NCBI RefSeq assembly: GCF_000317245.1
Contig: NZ_AJLJ01000246.1
Location: 1-48,519, forward strand
Direction: 5' to 3'
Source: Fischerella muscicola SAG 1427-1 = PCC 73103
GTDB lineage: Bacteria > Cyanobacteriota > Cyanobacteriia > Cyanobacteriales > Nostocaceae
Length of the DNA stretch: 48,519 nt
Shown one piece after another: positions 34,981 through 43,182 of the stretch. The translations under genes were made by a program, and so were the position numbers. Positions within the stretch are counted from its first letter, which is position 1; the number at the start of each line of letters is the position of its first letter. Under the pieces are notes generated by a model, which was given only the letters and a program-made list of their open reading frames with translations, did not search any database and was not told where the DNA came from.

Positions 34981-35358
34981 TTAAGCCACCATACCTATAT
35001 GGGCAGCGACGATATGCCAAGTTCCGCTCGAAGAGACAGCCCAAACCCGCGTGAAACGAAAGTCACCATTTGCAGGGCTGCCATTATAACTACCAGATAA
35101 TTGCATTCGGACTGAAACGATCGCTACCTCTCCATGAATTTGAATATGCTGCTCAGAAGGTTTCAACTCGTGTATCTTAATCAAACCAGATTCGTGAGCA
35201 GCGAGATCATCTTGTTTTCCTAATAATTCTCCAAGATGACTAGTGATGATAATTTCGGGGGCTAGTAGTTCATTTAAAACACTGACATCAGAAGCAAGCA
35301 TTGCCTGTCTGAGCCTTTCTTCGACGTTAATAATCTGAGTTTCTATTGTTTCAGCCAT
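34981..35358 (-). CDS. SnoaL-like / DUF4440 NTF2-fold protein
   Basis: The 125-aa protein has the NTF2-like cone fold pattern: helices EERLRQAMLASDVSVLNELL, then LAPEIIITSHLGELLGKQDD, then strands with EVAIVSVRMQLSGSY and FRFTRVWAVSSSGTWHIVAA. This is the DUF4440/SnoaL-like family, which includes ketosteroid isomerase and polyketide cyclase relatives and many of unknown function. It starts 36 bp after the P450 stop on the same strand, so it is likely cotranscribed and may act on the same metabolite. Confidence 0.83.
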   Translation of the reverse strand: MAETIETQIINVEERLRQAMLASDVSVLNELLAPEIIITSHLGELLGKQDDLAAHESGLIKIHELKPSEQHIQIHGEVAIVSVRMQLSGSYNGSPANGDFRFTRVWAVSSSGTWHIVAAHIGMVA

Positions 35359-35394
35359 GGTGTTTGTTTATAGAGTGTTTTTATACTTGTCTGG

Positions 35395-36732
35395 TTATAA
35401 AGGTTGAAATCTGACTCTTAATCCATCTTTCGGGTGAACGGTAGGAATTCGTACGTTATTTAAACTTTGATTGGGCAAAATTTCCCATTTATAACTACGC
35501 AATAAATGTGCAGCTATAATTTTCATTTCCATCTTGGCAAATGCTATACCAACACAGATGCGCTGACCACCACCAAAACCGATTAAACTGAAAGGGCGTT
35601 GTTTTTGTTCTTGTCGTTGGGAATTAAAGCGATCTGGATCAAAACGCTCTGGTTGAGGATAAATTTCTGATATCCGGTGAGTTTCTGGAATTGCATAGAG
35701 TAGTTTCCAACCAGCAGGTACAGAAAATCCTTTAAATTCAAATTCTTTGATCACACCACGAAAACCTCCTCCTACAGAAGGATGCAATCTTTCAATCTCT
35801 AGCAATATCTGCTCTAAATAAGGCATTTGCCCTAGTTGTTCTAAAGTTAAAGCACCATCACCAACAAATTGTTGTTGTTCATCTCTGGCACGTTGCATTA
35901 CCTCTGGGTGAAGAGCTAATTCTAAACATAGCCAAGTTAGCATTGTAGTTGTAGTTTCATGTCCAGCAAAAAGTAGTAGAACTGCTTGGGCAATTAGTTC
36001 TTTTTGACTGAGACTGTTACCTTCTTCATCTCTAGCTTGAATTAGAAGACTTAAGGCGTCTTTTGTAGGATTTTTTTGACGTTCTTTAACAACTTGAGTT
36101 AAATGTTCTAATATTTGATTACGAGCTGCGATCGCTTTGCCGAATTGGGTGAATGGGAAGGTTAGTGGATTAATAGCAAATAGTCCATTTGTTAATATTG
36201 TAAACAATTTGCTGAGACGCTCAGATTCAGCATCTGTTCTAGTACCTAACAATAGTTCACTAGCAATACTAAATGTCAACTGTTTGAATTCTTTAAACCA
36301 AGTAAATTCCTGTTTTTTTTCCCATTTTTTCAAATAACTAAGTGTAATATTCTCCATCGTATTGATATAATTTGCCAGCGCTGGTCCATGCATTGCAGGC
36401 ATGATTAAACGACGTTTTAGGCGATGTTCTTCTCCATCCATGAGAAATAATGATTCGCCCAACAGGACTTTAAAATTATTTGGCCATCCCTCACGCCAAG
36501 AAAAATGATCCATGTGGCTAGAAAGAACAAATTCTGCTGCTTCTGGCCCCACCATTACCACAGTCGGTTTGCCTAAAATATGACTTTTAAAAATAGACCC
36601 GTAGCGTTTGTAGCGCTTGGTGATAAAATCAGGATCAACAACGAATGGTAATGTTTCACCTAATACAGGTATACCGAAGCTTCCAGGTGGAATTTGCTTG
36701 TTTTTCATGTGTAAATGCAGATAATTTTGCAT
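35395..36732 (-). CDS. Cytochrome P450, CYP120-like
   Basis: The 445-aa P450 has all required motifs. The N-terminal PPGSFGIPVLGETL is a proline-rich hinge. The I-helix oxygen-activating LLFAGHETTTTML is intact. The ExxR motif appears in LLEIERLHPS, and PERFDPDRF follows. The heme loop is FGGGQRICVG with Cys393. The overall pattern is nearest to CYP120 (retinoid hydroxylase) of cyanobacteria and to CYP26. Redox partners are not encoded here. The start could be 36732 or the internal Met at 36708; the second gives a more usual N-terminus. A SnoaL-like gene follows 36 bp downstream. Confidence 0.92.
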   Translation of the reverse strand: MQNYLHLHMKNKQIPPGSFGIPVLGETLPFVVDPDFITKRYKRYGSIFKSHILGKPTVVMVGPEAAEFVLSSHMDHFSWREGWPNNFKVLLGESLFLMDGEEHRLKRRLIMPAMHGPALANYINTMENITLSYLKKWEKKQEFTWFKEFKQLTFSIASELLLGTRTDAESERLSKLFTILTNGLFAINPLTFPFTQFGKAIAARNQILEHLTQVVKERQKNPTKDALSLLIQARDEEGNSLSQKELIAQAVLLLFAGHETTTTMLTWLCLELALHPEVMQRARDEQQQFVGDGALTLEQLGQMPYLEQILLEIERLHPSVGGGFRGVIKEFEFKGFSVPAGWKLLYAIPETHRISEIYPQPERFDPDRFNSQRQEQKQRPFSLIGFGGGQRICVGIAFAKMEMKIIAAHLLRSYKWEILPNQSLNNVRIPTVHPKDGLRVRFQPL

Positions 36733-36923
36733 AAAAACTGGCAGCCAGAAGTAAAATTTTGATTGATTTATAAAGTAGTGTAGCGTAGCAGAAGTATGGG
36801 TGTATGGCTATACGCTCCTACCCATGTATTTGTATCATCAACAAAGTGAAATACACATAACATGCGATCGCTACAAGTCATTGGTAGAGTTGTAAATAGA
36901 GGCTTGAGAATAGATAGGTAAAG

Positions 36924-37247
36924 ATGATGACGCTGCAAGAATTCAAGCAATTAATCGAAAAAGAGCAAAAATGTCCTGATTCACTACCAAAAGCTCTCCA
37001 AGCATTGTGGTTTGACTATAAAGGTAATTGGGATAGAGCGCATGAAATAGTTCAAAATGCCAATGATCTCGATAGTGCATGGGTTCATGCGTACCTACAC
37101 AGAAAAGAGGGTGATTTGAGTAATGGGCGTTACTGGTACAGACGCAGTGGGAAGCCAGAATTTCACGCAGGACTCAATCAAGAATGGGAGCAAATAGTTT
37201 CTGATTTGCTGATAAAGGTGCAAGAATCATGGATGCCAATGAACTAA
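36924..37247 (+). CDS. Small conserved-type protein, 107 aa, unknown function
   Basis: The protein is soluble and rich in Trp and Asp/Glu. Recognisable stretches are PKALQALWFDYKGNWDRAHE and AWVHAYLHRKEGDLSNGRYW, then YRRSGKPEFH. It looks like a proteobacterial/cyanobacterial hypothetical family, but I cannot name it. ATG codons at 36924 and 36927 both fit. Its 3' end overlaps the pentapeptide gene by 19 bp, so the two are translationally coupled. Confidence 0.72.
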   Translation: MMTLQEFKQLIEKEQKCPDSLPKALQALWFDYKGNWDRAHEIVQNANDLDSAWVHAYLHRKEGDLSNGRYWYRRSGKPEFHAGLNQEWEQIVSDLLIKVQESWMPMN

Positions 37248-37597
37248 TACGGCGTTACACTGCTGGAGAAAGGGATTTTACTGCTGTCAATTTAGCAGGA
37301 GCTAAGTTGATTGGAGCATATTTAGTTGGCATCAATTTGTATGCAGCAGACTTGAGTGGTGCTAACCTGGCTAAAGCTAAATTATGGGGTTCTAATTTGG
37401 GTGGAACAAACCTAGCCAAAGCTAATTTAACCAGAGCTAACCTCAGTTGTGCAAATTTGATAGAAGCGAATGTGCGTGGAGCTAAACTACACTATACCAA
37501 GCTGTTTGGAGCAAATTTAACAGGAGCTTGCTATGACGACAGTACTCGATTTTCCTATGGATTTGATCCACAAAGCAGAAATATGCGAAAGATTTGA
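37229..37597 (+). CDS. Pentapeptide-repeat protein
   Basis: The 122-aa protein is mostly A(N/D/K)LXX pentapeptide repeats from residue 18 to about 98 (for example AVNLAGAKLIGAYLV, ANLAKAKLWGSNLG, ANLTRANLSCANLI). These form a right-handed beta-helix. Residues 1-17 (MDANELIRRYTAGERDF) are the usual helical cap. The C-terminal 25 residues (YDDSTRFSYGFDPQSRNM) resemble the usual end of cyanobacterial members. No membrane span is present. The role is unknown. It begins 19 bp before the upstream gene stops. Confidence 0.93.
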   Translation: MDANELIRRYTAGERDFTAVNLAGAKLIGAYLVGINLYAADLSGANLAKAKLWGSNLGGTNLAKANLTRANLSCANLIEANVRGAKLHYTKLFGANLTGACYDDSTRFSYGFDPQSRNMRKI

Positions 37598-37698
37598 CAT
37601 CTTGTACAAACTACCTCTCACGGATGAGGGATTAATTCTCAGCAGATATTAAATTTTGTAAATATGCAGTTTATTTTGCTCGATTTTGGGAAAAAGCC

Positions 37699-38367
37699 AT
37701 GAAAGCAAGCAAAGGCATTTTACAAAAAGCTTTGTTGAGTGTAGTTGGTGTGGGTAGCCTCTTAGCCTTGTCTGCCTGTGGTCAACCGAATGCAGAAAAT
37801 ACTACTCCGACTGTTGGAGAAGCACCTACAACAAATACCTCACCTGTTGCTGAAGTGACTCCAACAACCACTGCAACTGCAACAGAAACCCCTGGTGGTA
37901 CAACCGCAAACCAAAATTTTGCAGAACTTGCTCAAGCAGCAGCCAGCCAAGGATCTTTTACAACTTTAACAAAAGCATATAAAGCCGCAGGTTTAGAAGA
38001 TCAATTGACTGCACAAGGGCCTTATACAGTGTTTGCACCGACTGATGCTGCTTTCAAGGCTTTACCAGCAGGTACTGTAGAAAACCTCCTCAAGCCAGAA
38101 AACAAACAACAGCTAGTCAAGCTTCTTAGTTACCACGTCATACCCGGACAAGTTACCTCTAGTCAATTGACATCTGGAGATGTAAAAACAGTTGAGGGTA
38201 CTCCTGTAACAATTGATGTTAATAGTACTGCTAAAACAGTATCAGTCAACGGTGCTAAAGTTACTCAAGCCGATATTTTGGCTAGTAATGGTGTTGTTCA
38301 CGTAGTTGACAAGGTAATTCTTCCTCCTGATTTGCAAGTAAGTCCTACCTCTAGTCCTACACCATAG
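37699..38367 (+). CDS. Fasciclin (FAS1) domain lipoprotein
   Basis: The 222-aa protein has a lipoprotein signal with the lipobox LSAC at residues 24-27 (Cys27 becomes the lipidated N-terminus). A Thr/Pro/Ala-rich linker (about 28-70) follows. One FAS1 domain extends from about 75 to 212: GSFTTLTKAYKAAG, GPYTVFAPTDAAFKALPAG, LLSYHVIPGQVTSS and NGVVHVVDKVILPP. FAS1 domains mediate adhesion. It is presumably anchored in the outer or plasma membrane. Some cyanobacterial homologues are induced by stress, but nothing in this sequence shows that. Confidence 0.92.
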   Translation: MKASKGILQKALLSVVGVGSLLALSACGQPNAENTTPTVGEAPTTNTSPVAEVTPTTTATATETPGGTTANQNFAELAQAAASQGSFTTLTKAYKAAGLEDQLTAQGPYTVFAPTDAAFKALPAGTVENLLKPENKQQLVKLLSYHVIPGQVTSSQLTSGDVKTVEGTPVTIDVNSTAKTVSVNGAKVTQADILASNGVVHVVDKVILPPDLQVSPTSSPTP

Positions 38368-38395
38368 TAATAGTTTATTAGTGAAGTTTCGATAG

Positions 38396-38451
38396 TTTGT
38401 AGTAAGCACTTTAGTGGTTGAATATTTAAGGACTAAAGTCCTAACTACAAA
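38396..38451. repeat. GTTTGTAGT palindromic dispersed repeat
   Basis: The arm at 38396-38415 (GTTTGTAGTAAGCACTTTAG) is complementary to 38432-38451 at 17 of 20 positions. It starts 29 bp after the FAS1 stop codon. I recall this GTTTGTAGT...ACTACAAAC family as common in Nostocales intergenic DNA. Confidence 0.65.
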
Positions 38452-38461
38452 CCAAGCAAAA

Positions 38462-38489
38462 AACCGGGGAACATAATTGCTACCCGGTT
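38462..38489. terminator. Hairpin AACCGGG / CCCGGTT
   Basis: AACCGGG (38462-38468) and CCCGGTT (38483-38489) form a 7-bp stem with a 14-nt loop, between the convergent FAS1 and class II aldolase genes. Preceding AAAAA would be a U-tract on the minus strand, so it may end transcription from the aldolase side. Confidence 0.55.
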
Positions 38490-38519
38490 CAGTCTATGGA
38501 GTATGAGAATCCTCAGCTT

Positions 38520-38544
38520 AGGGACACAGGATTAATGTGTCCCT
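38520..38544 (-). terminator. Terminator of the class II aldolase gene
   Basis: AGGGACACA (38520-38528) and TGTGTCCCT (38536-38544) form a perfect 9-bp stem with a 7-nt loop. It lies 19 bp downstream of the aldolase stop codon. Confidence 0.65.
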
Positions 38545-38563
38545 ATTTACTTATTTGGCAAAA

Positions 38564-39643
38564 TTACAGAGCAACAGTTTTCTTGATTGCAGCAGCGAGT
38601 TCGCCTTTTGCATACTTAGCAGCAAACTCTTCCAAAGAAACTTGTTTGATCTTGCTAGCATTACCAGCAGTTTCAAATTGTTGGTAACGTTCTGCACACA
38701 CTTTTTGCATGTACTTAATAGAAGGCTTGAGGAAGTGACGGGGGTCAAATTCCTTGGTATTAGCAGCCAATGCTTCCCGAACCGCAGCAGTAATGGCCAA
38801 ACGGTTATCAGTATCGATATTTACCTTACGTACACCGCTCTTGATGCCTTTTTGAATTTCTTCTACAGGTACACCGTAGGTTTCAGGGATTGTACCACCG
38901 TACTGGTTAATTAAAGCAATCAAATCTTCAGGTACGGAGGAGGAACCGTGCATTACCAAGTGGGTATTGGGCAAACGGCGGTGAATTTCTTCGATGCGGC
39001 TGATTGCCAAAATTTCGCCTGTTGGCTTGCGGGTGAACTTGTAAGCACCGTGGCTAGTACCAATAGCAACAGCCAAAGCGTCTACTTGGGTTTGCTCAAC
39101 AAAATCAACAGCTTGGTCGGGGTCGGTTAACAGTTGAGAATGATCAAGTTTACCCTCGAAACCGTGACCATCTTCAGCTTCACCCATACCAGTTTCTAGA
39201 GAACCCAAGCAACCGAGTTCGCCTTCAACGCTGACACCCAAAGCATGAGCTACTTCCACCACTTGACGGGTGACTTTGACGTTGTACTCATAGCTAGCTG
39301 GGGTTTTAGCATCAGCTTCCAGAGAACCATCCATCATCACGCTGGTAAAGCCGTTCTTAATTGCTGAGTAGCAAGTAGCAGGTTCGTTACCATGATCTTG
39401 GTGCATGGCAATGGGAAGATGGGGGTAAGTTTCCACTGCTGCCAAAATCAAATGACGCAGGAAGTTTTCGCCTGCATATTTACGAGCGCCACGAGAAGCT
39501 TGCAAAATCACGGGGCTATCTGTTTCATGAGCAGCTTGCATAATCGCTTGAATCTGCTCCATGTTGTTCACGTTAAAAGCTGGAATACCGTAATTGTTTT
39601 CAGCCGCGTGATCCAACAGCAGCCGCATTGGCACGAGCGCCAT
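38564..39643 (-). CDS. fbaA: Fructose-bisphosphate aldolase, class II (Calvin cycle type)
   Basis: This zinc-dependent aldolase condenses dihydroxyacetone phosphate with glyceraldehyde 3-phosphate or erythrose 4-phosphate in the Calvin cycle and gluconeogenesis. The 359-aa protein starts MALVPMRLLLDHAAEN and has PIAMHQDHGNEP with the zinc-binding His, SVMMDGSLEAD, the glycine-rich phosphate site AIGTSHGAYKF, VMHGSSSVPEDLI and VRKVNIDTDNRLA. AGGAGG lies 7 nt before the ATG. A non-homologous class I aldolase is encoded 3.5 kb away. It is monocistronic by its terminator and the long gap upstream. Confidence 0.97.
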   Translation of the reverse strand: MALVPMRLLLDHAAENNYGIPAFNVNNMEQIQAIMQAAHETDSPVILQASRGARKYAGENFLRHLILAAVETYPHLPIAMHQDHGNEPATCYSAIKNGFTSVMMDGSLEADAKTPASYEYNVKVTRQVVEVAHALGVSVEGELGCLGSLETGMGEAEDGHGFEGKLDHSQLLTDPDQAVDFVEQTQVDALAVAIGTSHGAYKFTRKPTGEILAISRIEEIHRRLPNTHLVMHGSSSVPEDLIALINQYGGTIPETYGVPVEEIQKGIKSGVRKVNIDTDNRLAITAAVREALAANTKEFDPRHFLKPSIKYMQKVCAERYQQFETAGNASKIKQVSLEEFAAKYAKGELAAAIKKTVAL

Positions 39644-39650
39644 AGATAGT

Positions 39651-39656
39651 CCTCCT
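39651..39656 (-). promoter_or_regulatory. Strong ribosome binding site of the class II aldolase
   Basis: A full AGGAGG on the minus strand sits 7 nt before the ATG at 39641-39643. Few genes in this window have a complete site, in line with high expression of this enzyme. Confidence 0.7.
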
Positions 39657-39899
39657 AATTGTGTTGTCAGCTAGTCGGTTTGGAATATTGCGTAAATATA
39701 TATTACGCTAATCTTAAGAAATTATTGTGATCCTATAGGAAATTATAACTAGTGATGAGTGTCTATGCTGAAAAAGTTTGCAGTATCTCTGGATAAATAT
39801 CCTCTATAGTTGCTCGATGGTACTGTACAATCAGTTACCTGACGTCTTGGGGTTTTGGTAACAATGTATTCCAAATGAGCAAATAAGAAAACCATCGGT

Positions 39900-40065
39900 A
39901 GGGAGCAGGGAAAGGGGACAAGGGAGACAAGGAGGACAAGGGAGCAGGGAGCAGGGGGACAAGGGAGACAAGGGGGACATATCAATTCAAAATTCAAAAT
40001 TCAAAATTCAAAATTCAAAATTCAAAATTAAGAACTTTTTGACTTTTGACTTTTGACTTTTGACT
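39900..40065. repeat. Tandem 9-mer and heptamer arrays upstream of fbaA
   Basis: GGGACAAGG/GGAGACAAG 9-mers at about 39915-39978 are followed directly by (ATTCAAA)6 to 40028 and (TTTTGAC)4 at 40038-40065. The 9-mers are the same family as in the eno/argC spacer, but no inverted GGGGATTG arms are present here. Confidence 0.75.
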
Positions 40066-40164
40066 TGTTTAGCCCAATGCCTGATGCCCAACAACCTGTG
40101 GATGAAAATATGATTATTCTTATACCCTTATACCCCTACACCCCTAATATCTATAGATATAGTT

Positions 40165-40198
40165 AAAGCTCCTTAGTCATGCAGACTTCAGGAGCTTT
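40165..40198. promoter_or_regulatory. Hairpin AAAGCTCC / GGAGCTTT
   Basis: AAAGCTCC (40165-40172) and GGAGCTTT (40191-40198) form a perfect 8-bp stem with an 18-nt loop; GATTTTC follows on the plus strand. It may be a terminator or a leader structure. The ATG of the candidate gene at 40179 lies in its loop. Confidence 0.45.
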
Positions 40199-40520
40199 GA
40201 TTTTCATTCACCGCAACGCCGTTTTACCTAAGTTTTTGACCTGGAGTAAACCAGGTGGGTACCATGTCTTCCGTTTAAAGTTTCCGGGTACAAGCCCGGT
40301 TTACTGCCACGAAAAATGCTTGGTTCCCTTACTTTTACAAGTCATAGATCACAAAACTTGTTGGCAGTCACCAACGTCGCAGTGCTATGAATTGATTATA
40401 GCTTTTAAAGATGATTTTGTGTATCCCAAATTAGATTTTTTCGCTGGTTTAATGGGCGTACCAAATATTTTCTATATTGCGGGCGATCGCCATCGCTTGA
40501 TCTTGATTTTGATGATCTAA
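40179..40520 (+). CDS. Possible 113-aa protein, family not recognised
   Basis: This reading frame has balanced codons and plausible protein sequence (TWSKPGGYHVFRLKFPG, then TSPVYCHEKCLVPLLLQV, then ELIIAFKDDFVYPKLDFFAG). It is not antisense to any gene over its first 270 bp. The last 72 bp overlap the 3' end of purK on the opposite strand, and the C-terminal 23 residues might be only antisense reading. The ATG lies in a hairpin loop with no Shine-Dalgarno sequence; a later TTG could be the start. I cannot name a family and give it moderate weight. Confidence 0.4.
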   Translation: MQTSGALIFIHRNAVLPKFLTWSKPGGYHVFRLKFPGTSPVYCHEKCLVPLLLQVIDHKTCWQSPTSQCYELIIAFKDDFVYPKLDFFAGLMGVPNIFYIAGDRHRLILILMI

Positions 40521-41660
40521 CAAAACTGTGACGTGTCCTAACTTTCGCCCTGGACGAGATTCTGTTTTTCCGTACCAGTGGACATAACTTTGAGGAATTT
40601 GTTTTATTTGTTGACGTTTAGTAATATAAACGTTTGTTGAAATTTCGTAGCCCAACAAATTTACCATAATAGCACATGGGCAAGTAAGTTTAGGATTACC
40701 TAATGGTAAACCAGAAACTGCTCTTAAGTGTTGCTCAAACTGGGAAATTTCGCAGGCGTCAAGAGAAAAATGTCCAGAATTGTGAGTGCGGGGTGCTATT
40801 TCATTTACTAGCACTTTGCCATCTGCATTAAGGAATAATTCAATGCCAAAAACTCCTACTGCTTCCAGGCTATTCAGGAGTTTATGGGACATATTCTCAA
40901 TCTCTTTCTGCACGTACGATGGTATATCTGCTGGTGCAATCACTCGCCGACATACTTGTTCTTCTTGTTGGGTTTCTACAATCGGATAGATTACTACTTC
41001 ACCGTTTACAGAACGCGCTGCAATAACTGCTAGTTCTCGTTCAAACGGGATAAATTCTTCTAATATAAAAGCTAAATTATTTGCAGATTCTAATTTATCC
41101 TGAAGAGTGTGGATATCTTTAATAATAAAAGTACCCTGACCATCATAACCGTGACGCCGAGCTTTTAAAACTATTGGAAATTTTAATTTACTTATAAGTG
41201 AAAAATTATGAAGATTTTCGTTTTGTATTCCTAACTCTTGACTTTCAACAGCTAACTGTTTATTTCCTGTTTGTACGTCTTCTTTCCAGTTTGCTTTGAT
41301 ATCAAAGAATTGAGGAACTGGTAAACCTAAATCGCGTAAATAACAGCGTTGATGATATTTATCTAGTAGGGGGACTAATGCTTGTAGCGGCGGACGAAAA
41401 CAAACCCCTTGTTCTGCTAAAACTGATAGAGCTTTAAGATTAACAAACTCGTTTTCAAAAGTAATGATATCGCATCTAGTCGCTAAAACTTCTGTAGCTG
41501 CGGCATCATCTATTGGGGCGAAAATAGTGTCATGAGCGATCGCCACAGCAGGATCATTAGGGCTAGGGGTTTGTACTACCAATTCCACGCCTAACTTCTT
41601 TGCTGTACCACCCATCATCCAGGCGAGTTGTCCGCCACCAATTACACCAATACGCACCAT
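40449..41660 (-). CDS. purK: N5-carboxyaminoimidazole ribonucleotide synthase
   Basis: PurK makes N5-CAIR from AIR, ATP and bicarbonate in purine synthesis. The 403-aa ATP-grasp protein starts with VRIGVIGGGQLAWMMGGTAK. CDIITFENEFVNLKAL, FPIVLKARRHGYDGQGTF (the ATP-grasp lysine) and ILEEFIPFERELAVI follow. NEIAPRTHNSGHFSLDAC is the metal and substrate segment. The region at about 130-160 is a little longer than usual. It ends the minus-strand run fbaB-aspC-purK, but strong hairpins separate each pair, so separate transcription is likely. Confidence 0.95.
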   Translation of the reverse strand: MVRIGVIGGGQLAWMMGGTAKKLGVELVVQTPSPNDPAVAIAHDTIFAPIDDAAATEVLATRCDIITFENEFVNLKALSVLAEQGVCFRPPLQALVPLLDKYHQRCYLRDLGLPVPQFFDIKANWKEDVQTGNKQLAVESQELGIQNENLHNFSLISKLKFPIVLKARRHGYDGQGTFIIKDIHTLQDKLESANNLAFILEEFIPFERELAVIAARSVNGEVVIYPIVETQQEEQVCRRVIAPADIPSYVQKEIENMSHKLLNSLEAVGVFGIELFLNADGKVLVNEIAPRTHNSGHFSLDACEISQFEQHLRAVSGLPLGNPKLTCPCAIMVNLLGYEISTNVYITKRQQIKQIPQSYVHWYGKTESRPGRKLGHVTVLLDHQNQDQAMAIARNIENIWYAH

Positions 41661-41742
41661 CTTACCCCAAACAATCGCGAATGTTTACCCTGTCTTAGGA
41701 TCATAGCGCGCTCAGGATCAGTTACCAGTTACCAGTAAAGAC

Positions 41743-41778
41743 AAGATCCCCGACTTCTGGTGAGAAGTCGGGGATCTT
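41743..41778. terminator. Perfect 16-bp hairpin between aspC and purK
   Basis: AAGATCCCCGACTTCT (41743-41758) and AGAAGTCGGGGATCTT (41763-41778) form a perfect stem with a 4-nt loop. It lies 26 bp downstream of the aminotransferase stop codon. Related hairpins occur after dnaE and at 44678. Confidence 0.85.
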
Positions 41779-41804
41779 GAGGTATCTTGTTTTTCGTTGC
41801 TTGA

Positions 41805-42971
41805 CTAAATCCGCGATTTGACAAACTTCTCCAACCGATCCATCCCCTTTTCTATTGTGGCCATATCTGTAGCGTAGGAAAGACGAATGTTGTCATCTGC
41901 ACCAAAAGCAATCCCCGGAATGACTGCAACTTGTTGTTCCTCTAGTAAAGCGTCAGAAAATTGCAGAGATTTTAATCCGGTTTTGCTGATATCAGGAAAT
42001 AGATAAAACGCACCGTCTGGTTGGGGACAAGTTAATCCAGAGATGGCGTTGACTCGTTTTAGCATGACTTGGCGGCGTTTAGCAAAAGCTTGGCGCATTT
42101 CTTCTACACAGTCTTGGGAACCTTCCAAAGCTGCGATCGCACCATACTGAGCAAAGGTACATACATTTGAAGTACTATGACTTTGAATCGTACTTGTAGC
42201 TTTAATAATATCTATTGGGCCTGCCAAATAACCAACCCGCCATCCCGTCATTGAGTAACCTTTGGCAAAACCATTACTGATAATTGTACGGGCAAATATT
42301 TCTTCTCCCAGTGAACCAATAGACAAATGTGTTGCACCGTCATAGAGAATTTTTTCGTAAATCTCGTCAGAGACAACAAATATATCTGCTTCCACAACAA
42401 CTTCCGCCAAGGCTTTGATTTCCTCTGGCGTGTACACCATACCTGTAGGATTGGATGGCGAGTTGAGGATAAATAACTTAGTCTTGGGAGTGATAGACTT
42501 GCGTAATTGTTCAGGAGTAATTTTATATCCTGTACTCGCATATGTCGGAACAATTACTGAAACACCACCCGCTAATGTCACCATTTCGGGGTAGCTTAAC
42601 CAGTAGGGAGCAGGGATAATCACCTCATCACCTGGTTCAATCGCTGCTAGCATTAAATTAAACAAAGAATGTTTACCGCCATTGGTGACGATCACATTTT
42701 CTGCTTTATAATCAAGACGATTATCATTTTTCAGCTTACGGGCGATCGCTTCTCTTAACTTTGGTTCCCCAGCAGCAGGCCCATACTTGGTTTTACCTTC
42801 ATCTAATGCTTTTTGGGCAGCAGCTTTAATATGTGTTGGGGTATCAAAATCCGGTTCACCAGTGCTAAAACTACAAACATCTATACCTTCGCCCTTCATT
42901 GCTTTTGCTTTCGCTGCGATCGCTAAAGTTATAGAGGGCGTAACTTGACTTACTCTTCCTGCCAGCTTCAT
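41805..42971 (-). CDS. aspC: Aspartate aminotransferase, PLP-dependent class I
   Basis: The 388-aa enzyme transfers the amino group between aspartate or a related amino acid and 2-oxoglutarate. FSTGEPDFDTP marks the substrate loop. The PLP site includes Asn174 (NSPSNPTGMVY), Asp202 (VVSDEIYEKI) and the Schiff-base Lys237 in SNGFAKGYSMTGWRVG. The C-terminal IRLSYATD holds the carboxylate-binding arginine. Subgroup 1-gamma members of this kind can also act on prephenate. A GTG at 42977 precedes the ATG at 42971; I use the ATG, whose MKLAGRVSQV start is the familiar one. Confidence 0.94.
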   Translation of the reverse strand: MKLAGRVSQVTPSITLAIAAKAKAMKGEGIDVCSFSTGEPDFDTPTHIKAAAQKALDEGKTKYGPAAGEPKLREAIARKLKNDNRLDYKAENVIVTNGGKHSLFNLMLAAIEPGDEVIIPAPYWLSYPEMVTLAGGVSVIVPTYASTGYKITPEQLRKSITPKTKLFILNSPSNPTGMVYTPEEIKALAEVVVEADIFVVSDEIYEKILYDGATHLSIGSLGEEIFARTIISNGFAKGYSMTGWRVGYLAGPIDIIKATSTIQSHSTSNVCTFAQYGAIAALEGSQDCVEEMRQAFAKRRQVMLKRVNAISGLTCPQPDGAFYLFPDISKTGLKSLQFSDALLEEQQVAVIPGIAFGADDNIRLSYATDMATIEKGMDRLEKFVKSRI

Positions 42972-43036
42972 CGTCACTCAGCCAATTATCACCTCTTCCA
43001 GAATATCCCAGAAATAGGGATCGGGGATCGGGGAAA

Positions 43037-43179
43037 GGGGATCGGGGATTGGGGATCGGGGATTGGGGATTGGGGAATTGGAAATCGCGGAAATATAAAA
43101 CTTGAAAGGAAACAAGGAAAATCTCGATACAAAATTCTCCCTTGTCCTCCTTATCCCCGATCCCCAATCCTCAATCCCC
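43037..43179. repeat. Composite STRR element between aspC and the class I aldolase
   Basis: The arms at 43037-43063 and 43153-43179 are complementary at 25 of 27 positions and built of GGGATCG/GGGATTG units. The spacer carries a CCCTTGTCCTCC 9-mer. The right arm ends 3 bp before the aldolase stop codon at 43183-43185. The left side continues to within 50 bp of the aminotransferase start. Confidence 0.85.
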
Positions 43180-43182
43180 AAT

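Larger units (their letters stand above)
39644..40178. other. Intergenic region upstream of the class II aldolase, repeat-rich on its right
   Basis: The left part holds the aldolase promoter. The block 39900-39980 contains GGGACAAGG-type 9-mers, followed by six or so ATTCAAA heptamers (39985-40028) and four TTTTGAC heptamers (40038-40065). No gene is supported. Confidence 0.6.
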
